A DNA stretch of 64,000 nt from Hydrogenophilales bacterium (lineage in GTDB: Bacteria; Pseudomonadota; Gammaproteobacteria; Burkholderiales; Thiobacillaceae). Shown here piece by piece: positions 1 through 9,058 of this stretch (positions are counted from its first letter, which is position 1; each line of letters opens with the position of its first letter). The notes below the pieces were generated by a model. That model was not told where the DNA came from. It made no database searches and saw only the letters and a program-made list of their open reading frames with translations. The stretch covers positions 1 through 64,000 of the forward strand of contig JADJYY010000007.1 of NCBI GenBank assembly GCA_016719465.1, in the 5' to 3' direction. A program made the position numbers and the translations under genes.

Positions 1-1
1 T

Positions 2-28
2 TTAACAACACTATCCTCGTGCTACACT
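2..28 (+). promoter_or_regulatory. weak candidate promoter of the vapBC pair
   Basis: A TACACT hexamer at 23-28 resembles a -10 box and TTAACA at 2-7 resembles a -35 box, but the spacer is only 15 bp. The window edge hides anything further upstream, so this is tentative. Confidence 0.25.
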
Positions 29-58
29 GATTTCGTGTATTTTTTGAAAGTTTGCATC

Positions 59-295
59 ATGCGTAATGTCACCATCACCCTGGATGACGCGGTGGCCGAT
101 TGGTCCCGCGTTTGGGCGGCCAAACACCAGACCAGCGTGTCGCGCATGCTGGGTGAGTTGCTGGCGGAAAAAATGGCCGAGGAAGAAAGCTACGCGGCCG
201 CCATGGAAGCTTATCTATCCGTGCCCGCCATGCCCTTGAGCGAACCCGTCACGGGGCGCCCCTATCCCGCCCGGGAAATATCCCATGACCGATAA
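59..295 (+). CDS. VapB-like antitoxin
   Basis: This small acidic protein of 78 residues is the probable antitoxin partner of the PIN-domain toxin that follows. Its N-terminus (MRNVTITLDD...) looks like the DNA-binding strand of a ribbon-helix-helix or MetJ/Arc-type fold, and the Glu/Ala-rich C-terminal half would be the toxin-neutralising tail. I chose the ATG at 59 over the in-frame GTG at 35 because the beta-strand begins directly after it. Its stop overlaps the toxin start by 11 bases, the usual translational coupling of toxin-antitoxin pairs. By family behaviour it would repress its own promoter together with the toxin; no operator was identified. The family assignment rests on the pattern and the neighbour. 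Confidence 0.7.
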   Translation: MRNVTITLDDAVADWSRVWAAKHQTSVSRMLGELLAEKMAEEESYAAAMEAYLSVPAMPLSEPVTGRPYPAREISHDR

Positions 296-725
296 GGTTT
301 TCGTGGATACCAACATCCTGCTGTATGCCAGAGACAGCGCGCAGCCCGACAAGCAACCGGTGGCACAGGCGTGGATGCGTTCCCTCTGGCTGAAGCGCAA
401 CGGATACCTCAGCTTTCAGGTGTTGCAGGAGTTCTATGTCAACGCCACGCAAAAGCTCAAGCCGGGCCTGCCTGTCGAGCTTGCTCGCCAGGATGTGCGC
501 AACCTGCTGCTCTGGCGTCCAATCGGCACCGACGCTGGCCTGATCGAGGGGGCGTGGAGATTGGCGGATCGTTATGGCTTTTCGTGGTGGGATGCTCAGA
601 TTGTCGCCGCGGCGCGACGCGCCAACTGCCCAGTGCTACTCAGCGAGGACATGCAACACGGGATCGATGTGGAGGGGACCCGGATCATCAATCCTTTTGC
701 GGCCGATGCTCCCCAACCCGCCTGA
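285..725 (+). CDS. VapC-like PIN-domain ribonuclease toxin
   Basis: This 146-residue PIN-domain protein is the likely toxin of the pair. PIN toxins are Mg2+/Mn2+-dependent endoribonucleases that cut tRNA, rRNA or mRNA. The expected acidic residues are visible: Asp8 in VDTN, Glu49 in LQEF, Asp103 in WWDAQIVAA and Glu121/Asp122 in LLSEDMQHG, so the active site looks intact. The start overlaps the antitoxin by 11 bases. The 3' end overlaps the start of the downstream helicase gene by 20 bases, so transcription of the pair probably runs into the helicase. The RNA target cannot be told from sequence. Confidence 0.85.
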   Translation: MTDKVFVDTNILLYARDSAQPDKQPVAQAWMRSLWLKRNGYLSFQVLQEFYVNATQKLKPGLPVELARQDVRNLLLWRPIGTDAGLIEGAWRLADRYGFSWWDAQIVAAARRANCPVLLSEDMQHGIDVEGTRIINPFAADAPQPA

Positions 726-3700
726 CTCCTCCCTCCTCCCCGCCCTGGACCCCGCCCGCGACGCGGTGGTAGAGGCCTGCGCCGGCAGCGGCAAGACCTG
801 GCTGCTGGTGTCGCGCATGATCCGGCTGCTGCTGGCGGGAGCGGAGCCTTCCGAACTGCTGGCCATCACCTTCACCCGCAAGGCGGCGGCGGAGATGCGG
901 GAGCGCCTGGACGCCTGGCTTGCCGACCTGGCCTTGCTGGCGGACGCCGAGGCGGTGGACTTCCTGGTCCAGCGCGGCCTGGACGAGGCCCAGGCGCGGA
1001 CCCGCCTGCCGGCGGCGCGGGGGCTGCTGGAGAAGGTGCTCGCCGCCCGGCCCGGTCCCATGATCACCACCTTCCATGGCTGGTTCTTCCATCTGCTGTC
1101 CCGGGCGCCCCTGTCCCTGCGGCCGCCCGGCGACATCATCGAGGATGCCGCGCTGTTGCGCGAGGAGGCCTGGCACGCCCTGGCCGAGAAGCTGGGACGG
1201 GAGCGGGGCGGGGCCGTGGAAGCGGCCTTCGCCGAGCTGGCGGCGGAACTGCCCCTGGCCAGCCTGCGCGAGCTGCTGGACGGCCTGCTGGCGCGGCGGG
1301 CGGAATGGTGGGCGGCGGGACGGGGAAGCGCGGATCCGGTGGCGGCGGCGTGCCTGGCGCTGGAACAACTGCTGGGGGTGAGGGAGGCGGACCCGGTGGC
1401 CGAGGACCTGCTGGACTCGCCGGCTTTCCTCGCCGACTGCCGGGAATACCTGGCGCTGGTGGCGCGCAACGGCGCGGCGGGGTTGAAGGGGGACGTGGAG
1501 CGGGCGGGGGTACTGGAGCGGGTGATACGCCCCTCCGCAGCCGGGGGCGGGGCCGGTGAGGGAGGAAAAAGCGCGGGGGAACGGGGGTTCGAAGCCCTGC
1601 GGTCCGTCTTTCTGACCCAGAAGAACACCATCCTGGTACGCAAGCCGGGCAATGAGATGGACAAACGCCTGGGCGCCCAGGGGGCCGCCCGCTACCTGGA
1701 ACTCCACCAGGGCCTGGGCGAACAGGTCCAGCGAACCCTGCACCGGCTCGCCGAGCAGCGCGCCCTGCGCCTGAACCGCCTGGGCCTGGTGGTGGGCCAG
1801 GCCTATCTGGATCTCTACCAGGCGCTCAAGGCCGAGCGGGGCGGCCTGGATTTCAGCGACGGCGAACTGGAGGCGGCCCGGCTGCTGGAGGACGAGGACG
1901 CCGCCGCCGCCGTGCTGATGAAGCTGGATTGCCGCTGGAAACACCTGCTGCTGGACGAGTTCCAGGACACCAACCCCCTGCAGTGGCGCATCCTGCGGGC
2001 CTGGCTGGAAGCCTACGGCCTGGACGGGACGCGGCCCACGGTGTTCATGGTGGGCGACCCCAAGCAGTCCATCTACCGCTTCCGGCGCGCCGAGCCCCGG
2101 CTGTTCGAGGCGGCGTCCAGATGGCTGGAAAGCCGCTTCGCCGCCCGGCGCTTTCCCCACAACGAGACCCGTCGCTGCGCCCCCCGGGTGGTGGCCTGGG
2201 TGAACGCCCTGTTCGAGGAACGGGAGGACTATTCCGGCTTCGCGCGCCATGTCGCCCACCAGGCCGGCTTGTCCGGCTGGTGCGAAGCGCATGCCGCGCC
2301 GCGGGATGAACGCGAAATCCCCCACATCCCCTTCCGCAACCCGCTGCTCGACCCGCCCCCGGTGGCTCCCCACAAGCGCGCGGCCGAGGCGGCCTGGGTG
2401 GCGGCGCGGATTCGGGAGGTGGTGGGCCACCTGGTGATCGGGGATGGCGCGGCGCGCGCCCGCTATGCCGACATCCTGGTGCTCTACGCCACCCGCGCCG
2501 ACCTGGCGGTGTTCGAGGACGCCTTCAGGCAGGCCGGCATTCCCTACCTCGGCGACCGGCGCGGCGGCCTGCTGGACACCCTGGAAGCGCGGGACCTCGC
2601 CGCCCTGCTCACCGTGCTGATCACGCCCCTGGACGACCTGGCCCTGGCCCATTGCCTGAAATCCCCGATGTTCGCCTTCACCGATGCCGACCTGAGCCGG
2701 CTGGCGCGGGAGGAGGACAGGGAAGAGAGCGGGAAGGCGGACCCTGGTGGCGGCGGCTGGAGGACTGGGCCCGGGCCGCCGACGCGCCGCCCCGCGTGGT
2801 TCGCGCCGCCGCCCTGCTGGCCGGCTGGCGGGATCGCGTCGGCAGGCTGCCGGTGCATGACCTGCTGGACCGCGTCTTCCACGAGGCGGACGTCGTCGAA
2901 CGCTACCGGGCCGCCGTGCCGGCCCATCTGCGCGCCAGCGTGCTGGCCAACCTGGAAGGCTTCCTCGGCCTGTCCCTGGCCCTGTCCGGCGGGCGCTATC
3001 CCAGCCTGCCCCGCTTCCTGGACGAACTGCGCCAGCTCCGCGACAAGGCCGGCCAGGACGGCCCCGACGAACCGCCCTCGGCCAGCGGCGACGCGGTGCG
3101 CATGCTCACCATCCATGGCGCCAAGGGGCTGGAAGCGCCCGTGGTCTTCCTCATCAAGGCCGACCAGGGCGGCGCCGGCGACGCCCCTTTCGGCGTGGCC
3201 CTGGACTGGCCGCCGGAAGACGACAGGCCGGCGCATTTTTCCCTGTACGGCGGCGCGGAATGGCGCGGGCCGGGGCGGGACGGCCTGTTCGAGCGGGAAA
3301 GGGCCCAGGCCGGGCGGGAACGGCTGAACCTGCTGTACGTGGCCATGACCCGGGCGCGCCAGGCCCTGTTCATCTCGGGCGTGGAGGGCGGCAAAGACGG
3401 CAACTGGCTGGACCAGGCCCGCGACGCGCTGGAGCGGGCCGAGATGGAAGGCTTGCCGGAAATGGCCTGGGCAACTTCCTTTCCCCTTGCGCAAAGGGGG
3501 AGCGAGGGAGATTTCGCCGCGCTGGCCGCCGACTTCAAATCCCCCCCAGCCCCCCTTTTGCAAAGGGGGGAGATCCCACCGGTCGGCGCCCGCCTCGAAC
3601 CCGCCGGGCCCGAGGCCGATTTCGGCGTCCTGGTCCATGCCTGGCTGGAGGGGGTGACCGAGGGCCGCGACGAGGCCGCATTGCGGCGCCGCATGGAACT

Positions 3701-4103
3701 GGACCCAGCCACGGCGGAGCGGGTGGCCAGCGTCGCCGGACGCATCCTGGCGATCCCCGAACTGGCCCCCGCCTTCGACGGCGCGCGGCACCTGGACGCC
3801 CGCAACGAACTGGAATTCCTGGATCGGGACGGCCGCATCGCCCGCATGGACCGGCTGGTGGAATTCCCGGCCGAGGTCTGGGTGCTGGACTACAAGACCG
3901 GGGGCCTGGACGAGCCCGACCTCGCCCGCCGGGCGGCGCCCCACCTGGAACAGATGGCCGGCTATCGGGCGGCGGCCCGGGCGCTCCACCCGGACAAGAC
4001 GATCCGGGTCGCCCTGGTGTTCGGCGACGGACGCGTCCACTGGGTGGAAGGGGACGTCTGCATGGGCCATGATTCGGGCCAGGCAATGAAACCGACCCCA
4101 TGA
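706..4103 (+). pseudogene. AddA-like UvrD helicase/RecB-type nuclease, frameshifted
   Basis: This is an SF1 helicase-nuclease of the kind that processes DNA double-strand ends with an AddB/RexB-like partner; no partner lies in this window. The first frame (from ATG 706) has the Walker A ACAGSGKT, Walker B LLLDEFQDT and motif III VGDPKQSIYRFRR. Reading must then move to another frame between about 2700 and 2745, where motif V (MLTIHGAKGLEAPVV), motif VI (LLYVAMTRARQ) and a C-terminal nuclease motif (VLDYKTG with upstream RMDRLVE) are found. One base appears to be missing; restoring it gives about 1,132 residues, normal for the family. A repeat insertion at 3480-3576 stays in frame. The cause could be a true mutation, a sequencing error or, less likely, programmed -1 slippage. 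The stop overlaps the next gene by 4 bases. Confidence 0.8.
3480..3576. repeat. paired C/G-rich palindromic repeat inside the helicase gene
   Basis: Two inverted copies of one unit face each other: 3480-3514 (CCCCTTGCGCAAAGGGGG core, ending GATTT) and 3537-3576 (starting AAATCCCC, core CCTTTTGCAAAGG), with about 22 bp between. The same paired unit occurs in the Mrp operon at 15612-15715. Translation continues through it in frame as a low-complexity peptide including SPPAPLLQRGEIPP, so about 35 codons appear to have been added between helicase motif VI and the nuclease domain. Confidence 0.75.
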
Positions 4104-4714
4104 CCGAGACCCTCATCACCATCGTCGACGACGACGAAGCCGTGCGGGATTCCCTGGCCCTGCTCCTGAATTTCCGCGGCTACCGCACCCGCGCCTTCCC
4201 CAGCGCCGAGGCCTGCCTGGCGGCCTGGCAGCCGGAATGGCGCGGCTGCCTGCTGCTGGACTTGCGCATGGGCGGCATGGACGGCCTGGCCCTGCAGCGG
4301 GCCCTGGCGGAAAAGGGCAACACCCTGCCCATCGTCTTCCTCACCGGCCACGGCGACCTGGCCCACGCCCGGGCGGCGCTGAAGGGTGGCGCCGTGGATT
4401 TCCTGGAGAAACCCTACGAGGAAGCCGCCCTGCTGGCCGCGGTGGCCGAGGCCGTGGAACGGGACAGCCGGCAGCACGCCGTCCATTCCCGAACCGCCGA
4501 AATCACCGCCCGCATGGACCGGTTGTCCGAACGGGAACGCCAGGTCATGGACATGGTGGTGGCGGGCAAGCCCAACCGGGACATCGCCGTGGAACTCGGC
4601 ATCAGCCCCCGCACCGTGGAAGTGTTCAAGGCCCGCATGATGGAGAAGATGCAGGCACGCAGCGTGCCGGAACTGGTGAGGATGTGCCTGGAAGCCGGCG
4701 ACGGCGCCTCGTAG
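4100..4714 (+). CDS. FixJ/NarL-type response regulator
   Basis: This 204-residue two-component regulator has an N-terminal receiver domain and a C-terminal LuxR-type helix-turn-helix. Receiver residues are intact: Asp10-Asp12, phospho-acceptor Asp54 in LLLDLRMGG, Thr82 and Lys104 in EKP. The C-terminal segment SERERQVMDMVVAGKPNRDIA followed by SPRTVEVFKARMMEKM is a typical LuxR/FixJ DNA-binding domain, giving the FixJ/TodT/TtrR architecture. The ATG overlaps the helicase stop by 4 bases. No sensor kinase is adjacent, so the cognate kinase and signal are unknown; members often control respiratory or aromatic-degradation genes. Confidence 0.88.
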   Translation: MTETLITIVDDDEAVRDSLALLLNFRGYRTRAFPSAEACLAAWQPEWRGCLLLDLRMGGMDGLALQRALAEKGNTLPIVFLTGHGDLAHARAALKGGAVDFLEKPYEEAALLAAVAEAVERDSRQHAVHSRTAEITARMDRLSERERQVMDMVVAGKPNRDIAVELGISPRTVEVFKARMMEKMQARSVPELVRMCLEAGDGAS

Positions 4715-4809
4715 CGGCAAGCCCGACGGCCCTCCGGCGCGGCGTATGGGAATCCCTTACGGGCGCCGCCCCATGTTTTTCCCACCATGCCCGACCAGAA
4801 TGCCGGGTC

Positions 4810-5397
4810 ATGAACGCAGACAAAATCTACCTCGATCCCACCCAGGACACCGACGTGGCCTGGGCCCGGCGCAAGGAAGCCACCCTCGCCGCCCTCAAGA
4901 TGTTCCGCATGACCCTGGACGCGGTGCGGCGCCATTCCGAATGGGTCGAATCCCGCCATGGCATCAGCGCCGTGGAACTCTGGGCCCTGTGGGAACTGGC
5001 CCAGAGCCCGGGCCTGCGCACGGTGGACCTGGCCAAGGCCATGGCCTTGCCGCGCGCCAGCACCGACGCCACCCTCGCCGGCCTGGTCAAGCGCGGCCTG
5101 GTCCGGCAGTCCGCCGAGAACGGCGCCGAGGGCCCCACCCTGTTCTTCCCCACCTTCGACGGCCAGCGCATCGCCGATGCCTCGCCCCAGTACGGGCAAG
5201 GCGTGCTGAAGGGGGCCATGAACAACCTGCCCGACGCCGCCCTGATCAACCTGGTCCAGGCCATGGGCGACCTGGTCCGGCACCTGCCCTTCCTCGAGCA
5301 GCGCGCCGCCCTGCAACCCATGGCCGAGTTGTTGCGGCCCGGGGGCCAGCCGCCGGCCCAGGCCGGCGACGAAACGCCGCGCCCCCCCACCTTCTGA
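4810..5397 (+). CDS. MarR-like winged-helix transcriptional regulator
   Basis: This 195-residue protein has a central winged-helix segment of MarR type: ELWALWELAQSPGLRTVDLAKAM, then an ASTDATLAGLVKRGLV recognition helix and a wing ending in LFFPT. The flanking helices would form the dimer interface. The ATG at 4810 is preferred because upstream frame sequence is shadow coding of the response regulator. The C-terminal 25 residues are Pro/Gly-rich and probably disordered. The mechanosensitive-channel-like gene starts 9 bases downstream, so the two are likely co-transcribed. The ligand is unknown. Confidence 0.7.
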   Translation: MNADKIYLDPTQDTDVAWARRKEATLAALKMFRMTLDAVRRHSEWVESRHGISAVELWALWELAQSPGLRTVDLAKAMALPRASTDATLAGLVKRGLVRQSAENGAEGPTLFFPTFDGQRIADASPQYGQGVLKGAMNNLPDAALINLVQAMGDLVRHLPFLEQRAALQPMAELLRPGGQPPAQAGDETPRPPTF

Positions 5398-5406
5398 GGA
5401 AACGCC

Positions 5407-6075
5407 ATGGATACCCAGATCGACCTGTTCGTCGCCTCCCTGCACACCTTCTGGGGGCAGATCGCCCTGTTCCTGCCCAAGTTGCTGGCCGCCCTGTTGC
5501 TCCTGCTGGCGGGCTGGCTGCTGGCTCGCCTGCTGCGGTCCGGAGTGAAGCGGGGCCTGGACGCCCTGGGCTTCGGGCGCATGGCGGAGAAATCCGGCCT
5601 GGAGGCCTTGGTACGCCAGGGCGGCATGGACCTCTCCCTGGCCGGCGTCATCGCCGGCACCGTCTACTGGCTGGTGCTGCTGGTGGTGGCCTTGTCCGCC
5701 GCCAACAGCCTGGGGCTGGACTCCGTGGCCGGCCTGGCCAACAAGGTGATCCTCTACCTGCCCAAGGTGGTGGTGGCGGTCCTGATCCTGGTATTCGGCA
5801 CCCTGCTGGCGCGCGTGGTGAACCGCCTGGTCTTCGCCTGGCTCAACGGCGCCAGGTTCGGCGGCGCCCTCGGCATCAGCACCGGCAGCGAATACGCGGT
5901 GCAGATCTTCGCCCTGTTCCTGGCCCTGGAGCAGCTCGGCATCGGCAGCACCCTGCTGACCGTGGCCTTCTCCATCGTCTTCGGCGGCCTGGTGCTGGCC
6001 ATGGCCCTGGCCTTCGGCCTGGGCGGGCGGGACTGGGCGGCGGATCGCATCCGGGACTGGTCGCGCAAGGCCTGA
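5407..6075 (+). CDS. small MscS-related conserved TM-helix membrane protein
   Basis: This 222-residue integral membrane protein has about four hydrophobic helices (near residues 20-42, 78-100, 117-138 and 165-195). The segments LLLLLAGWLLARLLRSGVKRGLDALG and ILVFGTLLARVVNRLVFAWLNG match the repeated conserved TM helix found in MscS-related proteins. It lacks the cytoplasmic beta domain of true MscS, so channel activity is not established. A GAGGAAACGCC stretch directly before the ATG is a good ribosome-binding site. It probably sits in one transcript with the MarR-like gene and the DUF2062 gene 23 bases downstream. Confidence 0.7.
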   Translation: MDTQIDLFVASLHTFWGQIALFLPKLLAALLLLLAGWLLARLLRSGVKRGLDALGFGRMAEKSGLEALVRQGGMDLSLAGVIAGTVYWLVLLVVALSAANSLGLDSVAGLANKVILYLPKVVVAVLILVFGTLLARVVNRLVFAWLNGARFGGALGISTGSEYAVQIFALFLALEQLGIGSTLLTVAFSIVFGGLVLAMALAFGLGGRDWAADRIRDWSRKA

Positions 6076-6098
6076 GCGGGAACGCGTTACGATAGGGC

Positions 6099-6650
6099 AT
6101 GCGCCGCCACTTCCAGCGATTCCTGCCCGACCGCGACCAGATCCACCGCAACCGCTGGCTCGCCTGGCTCGGGCCCGGCCTGCTGCATCCCCGCCTCTGG
6201 CATTTCAGCCGTCGCGGCGTGGCCCTCGGGGTCGGGCTGGGGGTGTTCTTCGGACTGCTGATCCCCGTCGCCCAGATTCCCCTCTCCGCCGCCATGGCGG
6301 TGCTGTTGCGCGCCAATGTGCCGGTGGCGGTGGGCAGCACCCTGGTCACCAACCCGGTGACCTTCGCCCCCATCTATGTCTTCGCCCACCACCTGGGCTC
6401 CGTCCTGCTCGGCGAGGCGGAAACCACGGTGGCCGAAACCGCCCCGGGGCCGGCGATCGACCGGGAAACGGGCTGGTGGCGCGCGGCCTGGGAAAACATC
6501 CTGGGCCTGGGCAAGCCCCTGGTCCTCGGCCTGGCCATCCTGGCGGTGACGGGAGGCCTCCTCACCTACGCGGCGATCCTGCTGTTCTGGCGCCTGAGGA
6601 CCACCTGGAACTGGAAGCGCCGCCGGAGAGAGTCGCTCCTCCGCCGCTGA
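6099..6650 (+). CDS. DUF2062 membrane protein
   Basis: This 183-residue membrane protein matches the DUF2062 pattern: an N-terminal amphipathic region (HPRLWHFSRRGVALGVGLGVFFG), a hydrophobic helix, the diagnostic VTNPVTFAPIYVFAHHLG motif, and a last TM helix near residues 145-168 followed by a very basic tail (WNWKRRRRESLLRR). The biochemical function of the family is unknown; members often sit near glycosyltransferase or envelope genes, which is not the case here. The gene follows the MscS-like gene in the same orientation. Confidence 0.8.
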   Translation: MRRHFQRFLPDRDQIHRNRWLAWLGPGLLHPRLWHFSRRGVALGVGLGVFFGLLIPVAQIPLSAAMAVLLRANVPVAVGSTLVTNPVTFAPIYVFAHHLGSVLLGEAETTVAETAPGPAIDRETGWWRAAWENILGLGKPLVLGLAILAVTGGLLTYAAILLFWRLRTTWNWKRRRRESLLRR

Positions 6651-6652
6651 TT

Positions 6653-6669
6653 CCCGGCGCGGCGCCGGG
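6653..6669. terminator. GC-rich hairpin after the DUF2062 gene
   Basis: CCCGGCGC-G-GCGCCGGG is a perfect 8-bp inverted repeat starting 3 bases after the stop codon. There is no T-run, so intrinsic termination is doubtful. Confidence 0.3.
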
Positions 6670-6885
6670 GGCGCGCGCCCGGGAACTCCCGCGAAGATTA
6701 TTTGCCCCATCGGGAATGTCGACTCCCCCACACGGGGATCGGCACCCTGACCATGACGTGCCGGGTTTTGGCGTTCCCGCGCGTCTTTCGTGGTTGAAAT
6801 GTTTTTCCAGCTTCATTCGTCCCGGAAAACTCGACCGCCGTGGTCAACACCCGGCCGGACTGATCCGACCTGAAAGGGAAACGAC

Positions 6886-7821
6886 ATGACTCCCCGTAAC
6901 CCCATCCTCGCCGCCACCGACCTGTCCGCGCCGGCCCGGCACGCCGTGGACCGGGCCTTCCGCGTCGCCGCCGACACCGGCGCCGACCTGGAACTGATGC
7001 ACGTCATCAACCAGGGTGCCGTGAACGCCCTGCGCCGCCTGCTGGGCGTCCGGGCCGGCGAGGTGGAAACCCGCATCCTGGACCGGGCCCGGGACGGGCT
7101 CTACAAGCTGGCCGTGGACCTGGGCCAGGCCCGCGGCGTGGCGGCCGGCATCCACCTGGCCACGGGTGGCGTCCTGAGCGCCATCCTCGAGCGGGCCGAG
7201 GCCCGGGACGCCGGGCTGCTGGTGGTGGGGGCCCACGGCGAGGATTACCTGGGCCATCTGCTGCTGGGCACCACCGCCGAGCGCCTGCTGCGCCGCACCC
7301 CGCGACCCGTGCTCATGGTCAGGCAGACGCCCCATGAAAGCTACCGGCGGGTCCTGGTGCCGGTGGACTTCTCCGCCTGGTCCGTGCCCGCCGTCAGGCT
7401 GGCGCGGGCCCTGGCGCCCAGGGCCGAACTGGTATTGCTGCACGCCTTCGAGGCCCCCTTCGAGTCCAAGCTGCGCTTCGCCGGGGTGGACGAGGCCGAC
7501 ATCGACCGCTACCGGGCCACCACCAGCCAGGAAGCCCTGGCCGAGCTGAGGGCCACCGCGGAGCAGGCCGGCCTGGGCCCGGAGGACGCGCTCCTCGGCG
7601 TCCACCACGGCGGCCCGGCCCGGGTCATCCTGACCCAGGAGCAGGAACAGGATTGCGACCTCATCGTCATGGGCAAGCACGGCCAGGGGATGCTGGAGGA
7701 ACTGCTGCTGGGCAGCGTAACCAAGCATGTGCTGTCCGAGGCCACCTGCGATGTGCTGGTGGCCAGCGCACCGCCGCCAGTTTTCCGCCCCTCCAGTGGC
7801 GTGACCGGAACAGAACCGTGA
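6886..7821 (+). CDS. tandem universal stress protein (two Usp domains)
   Basis: This 311-residue cytoplasmic protein consists of two UspA-like domains. Each has the ATP-binding signature G-x2-G-x9-G-[S/T]: GAHGEDYLGHLLLGTT in the first and GKHGQGMLEELLLGSV in the second, each followed by a PVLMV- or DVLVA-type last strand. Members bind ATP and aid survival under stress or energy limitation. A good Shine-Dalgarno (AAAGGGA) lies 6 bases before the ATG. The 235-bp gap upstream suggests its own promoter; none was clear enough to place. It is read alone. Confidence 0.9.
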   Translation: MTPRNPILAATDLSAPARHAVDRAFRVAADTGADLELMHVINQGAVNALRRLLGVRAGEVETRILDRARDGLYKLAVDLGQARGVAAGIHLATGGVLSAILERAEARDAGLLVVGAHGEDYLGHLLLGTTAERLLRRTPRPVLMVRQTPHESYRRVLVPVDFSAWSVPAVRLARALAPRAELVLLHAFEAPFESKLRFAGVDEADIDRYRATTSQEALAELRATAEQAGLGPEDALLGVHHGGPARVILTQEQEQDCDLIVMGKHGQGMLEELLLGSVTKHVLSEATCDVLVASAPPPVFRPSSGVTGTEP

Positions 7822-7858
7822 CGGATTGCCGCGCGGCTGAGCGCATCGCGGATCGGGA

Positions 7859-8926
7859 ATGCCCGCGATGAGTCCAGGCCGGACCGCCCTGCTGCTGCTT
7901 GCGCTGCTTCCCGGCCTCCCTCTGGCCGAAGCGCAAACGGAGTCCATCCAGCCGCCCCCCGTGACACGCGGTCCGGTGGACCTGGAACGGGAACTGCAAG
8001 CCCCCTGGCAGGCCGGGGGCGAGATCCTCCTCCACGCCGCCGCCGATGGCGGTCCCCGCGCCGGACGTCGGGCCGCGCCCCCGGCCGACGCTGGCGGGGA
8101 GCGGGAGCGCCGCGCCGAACAGTTCGCCCTGGCGCGCAAGCTCAACCTGGTGCTCCAGCCCCGGGTGGTTCCCCTGGCCCTGCCTCTCACCGAGGATCAG
8201 GTGGCGCTTCTGGAACGCTTCGCCCACTCCGACGCGGGGGCGGTGTGGTTCCGGGAGATGGCCGACGACACCCTGCGCCTGTTCAACCAGGGTTACCTGG
8301 AGTACGACGCGGCCCTGTGGCGCGCCTATCTGGAGGGGGGTCCCCGGCCGCCCCTGTCGGCCCTGATCACCGGCCGGCTGTCCGAGGCCGGGCTGTTCGC
8401 CCAGGATGCGGCCGTGTTCCGCATCTACGCCTACGACGGCATGGGCTCCATGGCGGCGGCGGCCAGCGTGCGCATGGGGCGCAAGGGCTTCCGCTGCCAG
8501 TTCTCCATGAGCGGGGAGGCGGTGGATCCCTTCGCCATCCTGTCCCACGAATTCGGCCACAGCCGCTACGGCGATCCCCGCAGCGCCGGCCAGCCCCTGG
8601 GGGAAGCCCGCACCGTGGCGCGCTACGAGAACCCGGTGCGCCTGCGCCACGGGTTTCCGCCGCGCCTGGTGTATTACCTGCGCATCGAACCCGGACGACT
8701 GCCCGTCACCCGCGATGCCCTGTTTACCCGGGTGCTGGCCTGGCGGGAGCAGCCGGCGTTGCGGCTGGCCGACCTGGACCCCGTGGAAGGGCTCTACTGC
8801 GAGTGCGCCGAAGCCCCCGGCGCCCTGCGCGACTGCCTCACGCCCCGTCCCGCCGAGGCCGGGGCCTGCGAGCTGCGCTGGGTTGCGGTGCGGGTGGAAA
8901 CCCCGCGGCCGGCGGCTTCCGAATAG
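7859..8926 (+). CDS. exported protein with HEFGH zinc-metallopeptidase-like motif
   Basis: I do not recognise the family of this 355-residue protein. The first ~25 residues are a signal peptide (TALLLLALLPGLPLAEA). Residues 230-234 read HEFGH inside AILSHEFGHSRYGDP, the HExxH zinc-ligand motif of gluzincin/metzincin peptidases. A third ligand is not obvious, so activity is inferred only. Four Cys are clustered near the C-terminus (YCECAEAPGALRDC and ACELRW), plausible disulfides, fitting the disulfide-forming pair encoded directly downstream. ATG 7868 is an alternative start three codons in. Confidence 0.6.
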   Translation: MPAMSPGRTALLLLALLPGLPLAEAQTESIQPPPVTRGPVDLERELQAPWQAGGEILLHAAADGGPRAGRRAAPPADAGGERERRAEQFALARKLNLVLQPRVVPLALPLTEDQVALLERFAHSDAGAVWFREMADDTLRLFNQGYLEYDAALWRAYLEGGPRPPLSALITGRLSEAGLFAQDAAVFRIYAYDGMGSMAAAASVRMGRKGFRCQFSMSGEAVDPFAILSHEFGHSRYGDPRSAGQPLGEARTVARYENPVRLRHGFPPRLVYYLRIEPGRLPVTRDALFTRVLAWREQPALRLADLDPVEGLYCECAEAPGALRDCLTPRPAEAGACELRWVAVRVETPRPAASE

Positions 8927-9058
8927 CCCCGATGCCCGGGCGTGCGCGGAACATGGGCAAGCCGACCAGGCCGGGCTGGCGCGGAGTCCCCTCTTGATCC
9001 AGCCCCGGGGAGGACTGAACATCCTTGCCACGGCTCCCCCGATGACATCCCGACGCCC

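Noticed and set aside
688..2652. Very long minus-strand open frame opposite the helicase gene
   Set aside because: It is a shadow frame of high-GC coding DNA; its translation is Gln/Gly/His-rich low complexity without domain features, and the plus frames carry clear helicase motifs.
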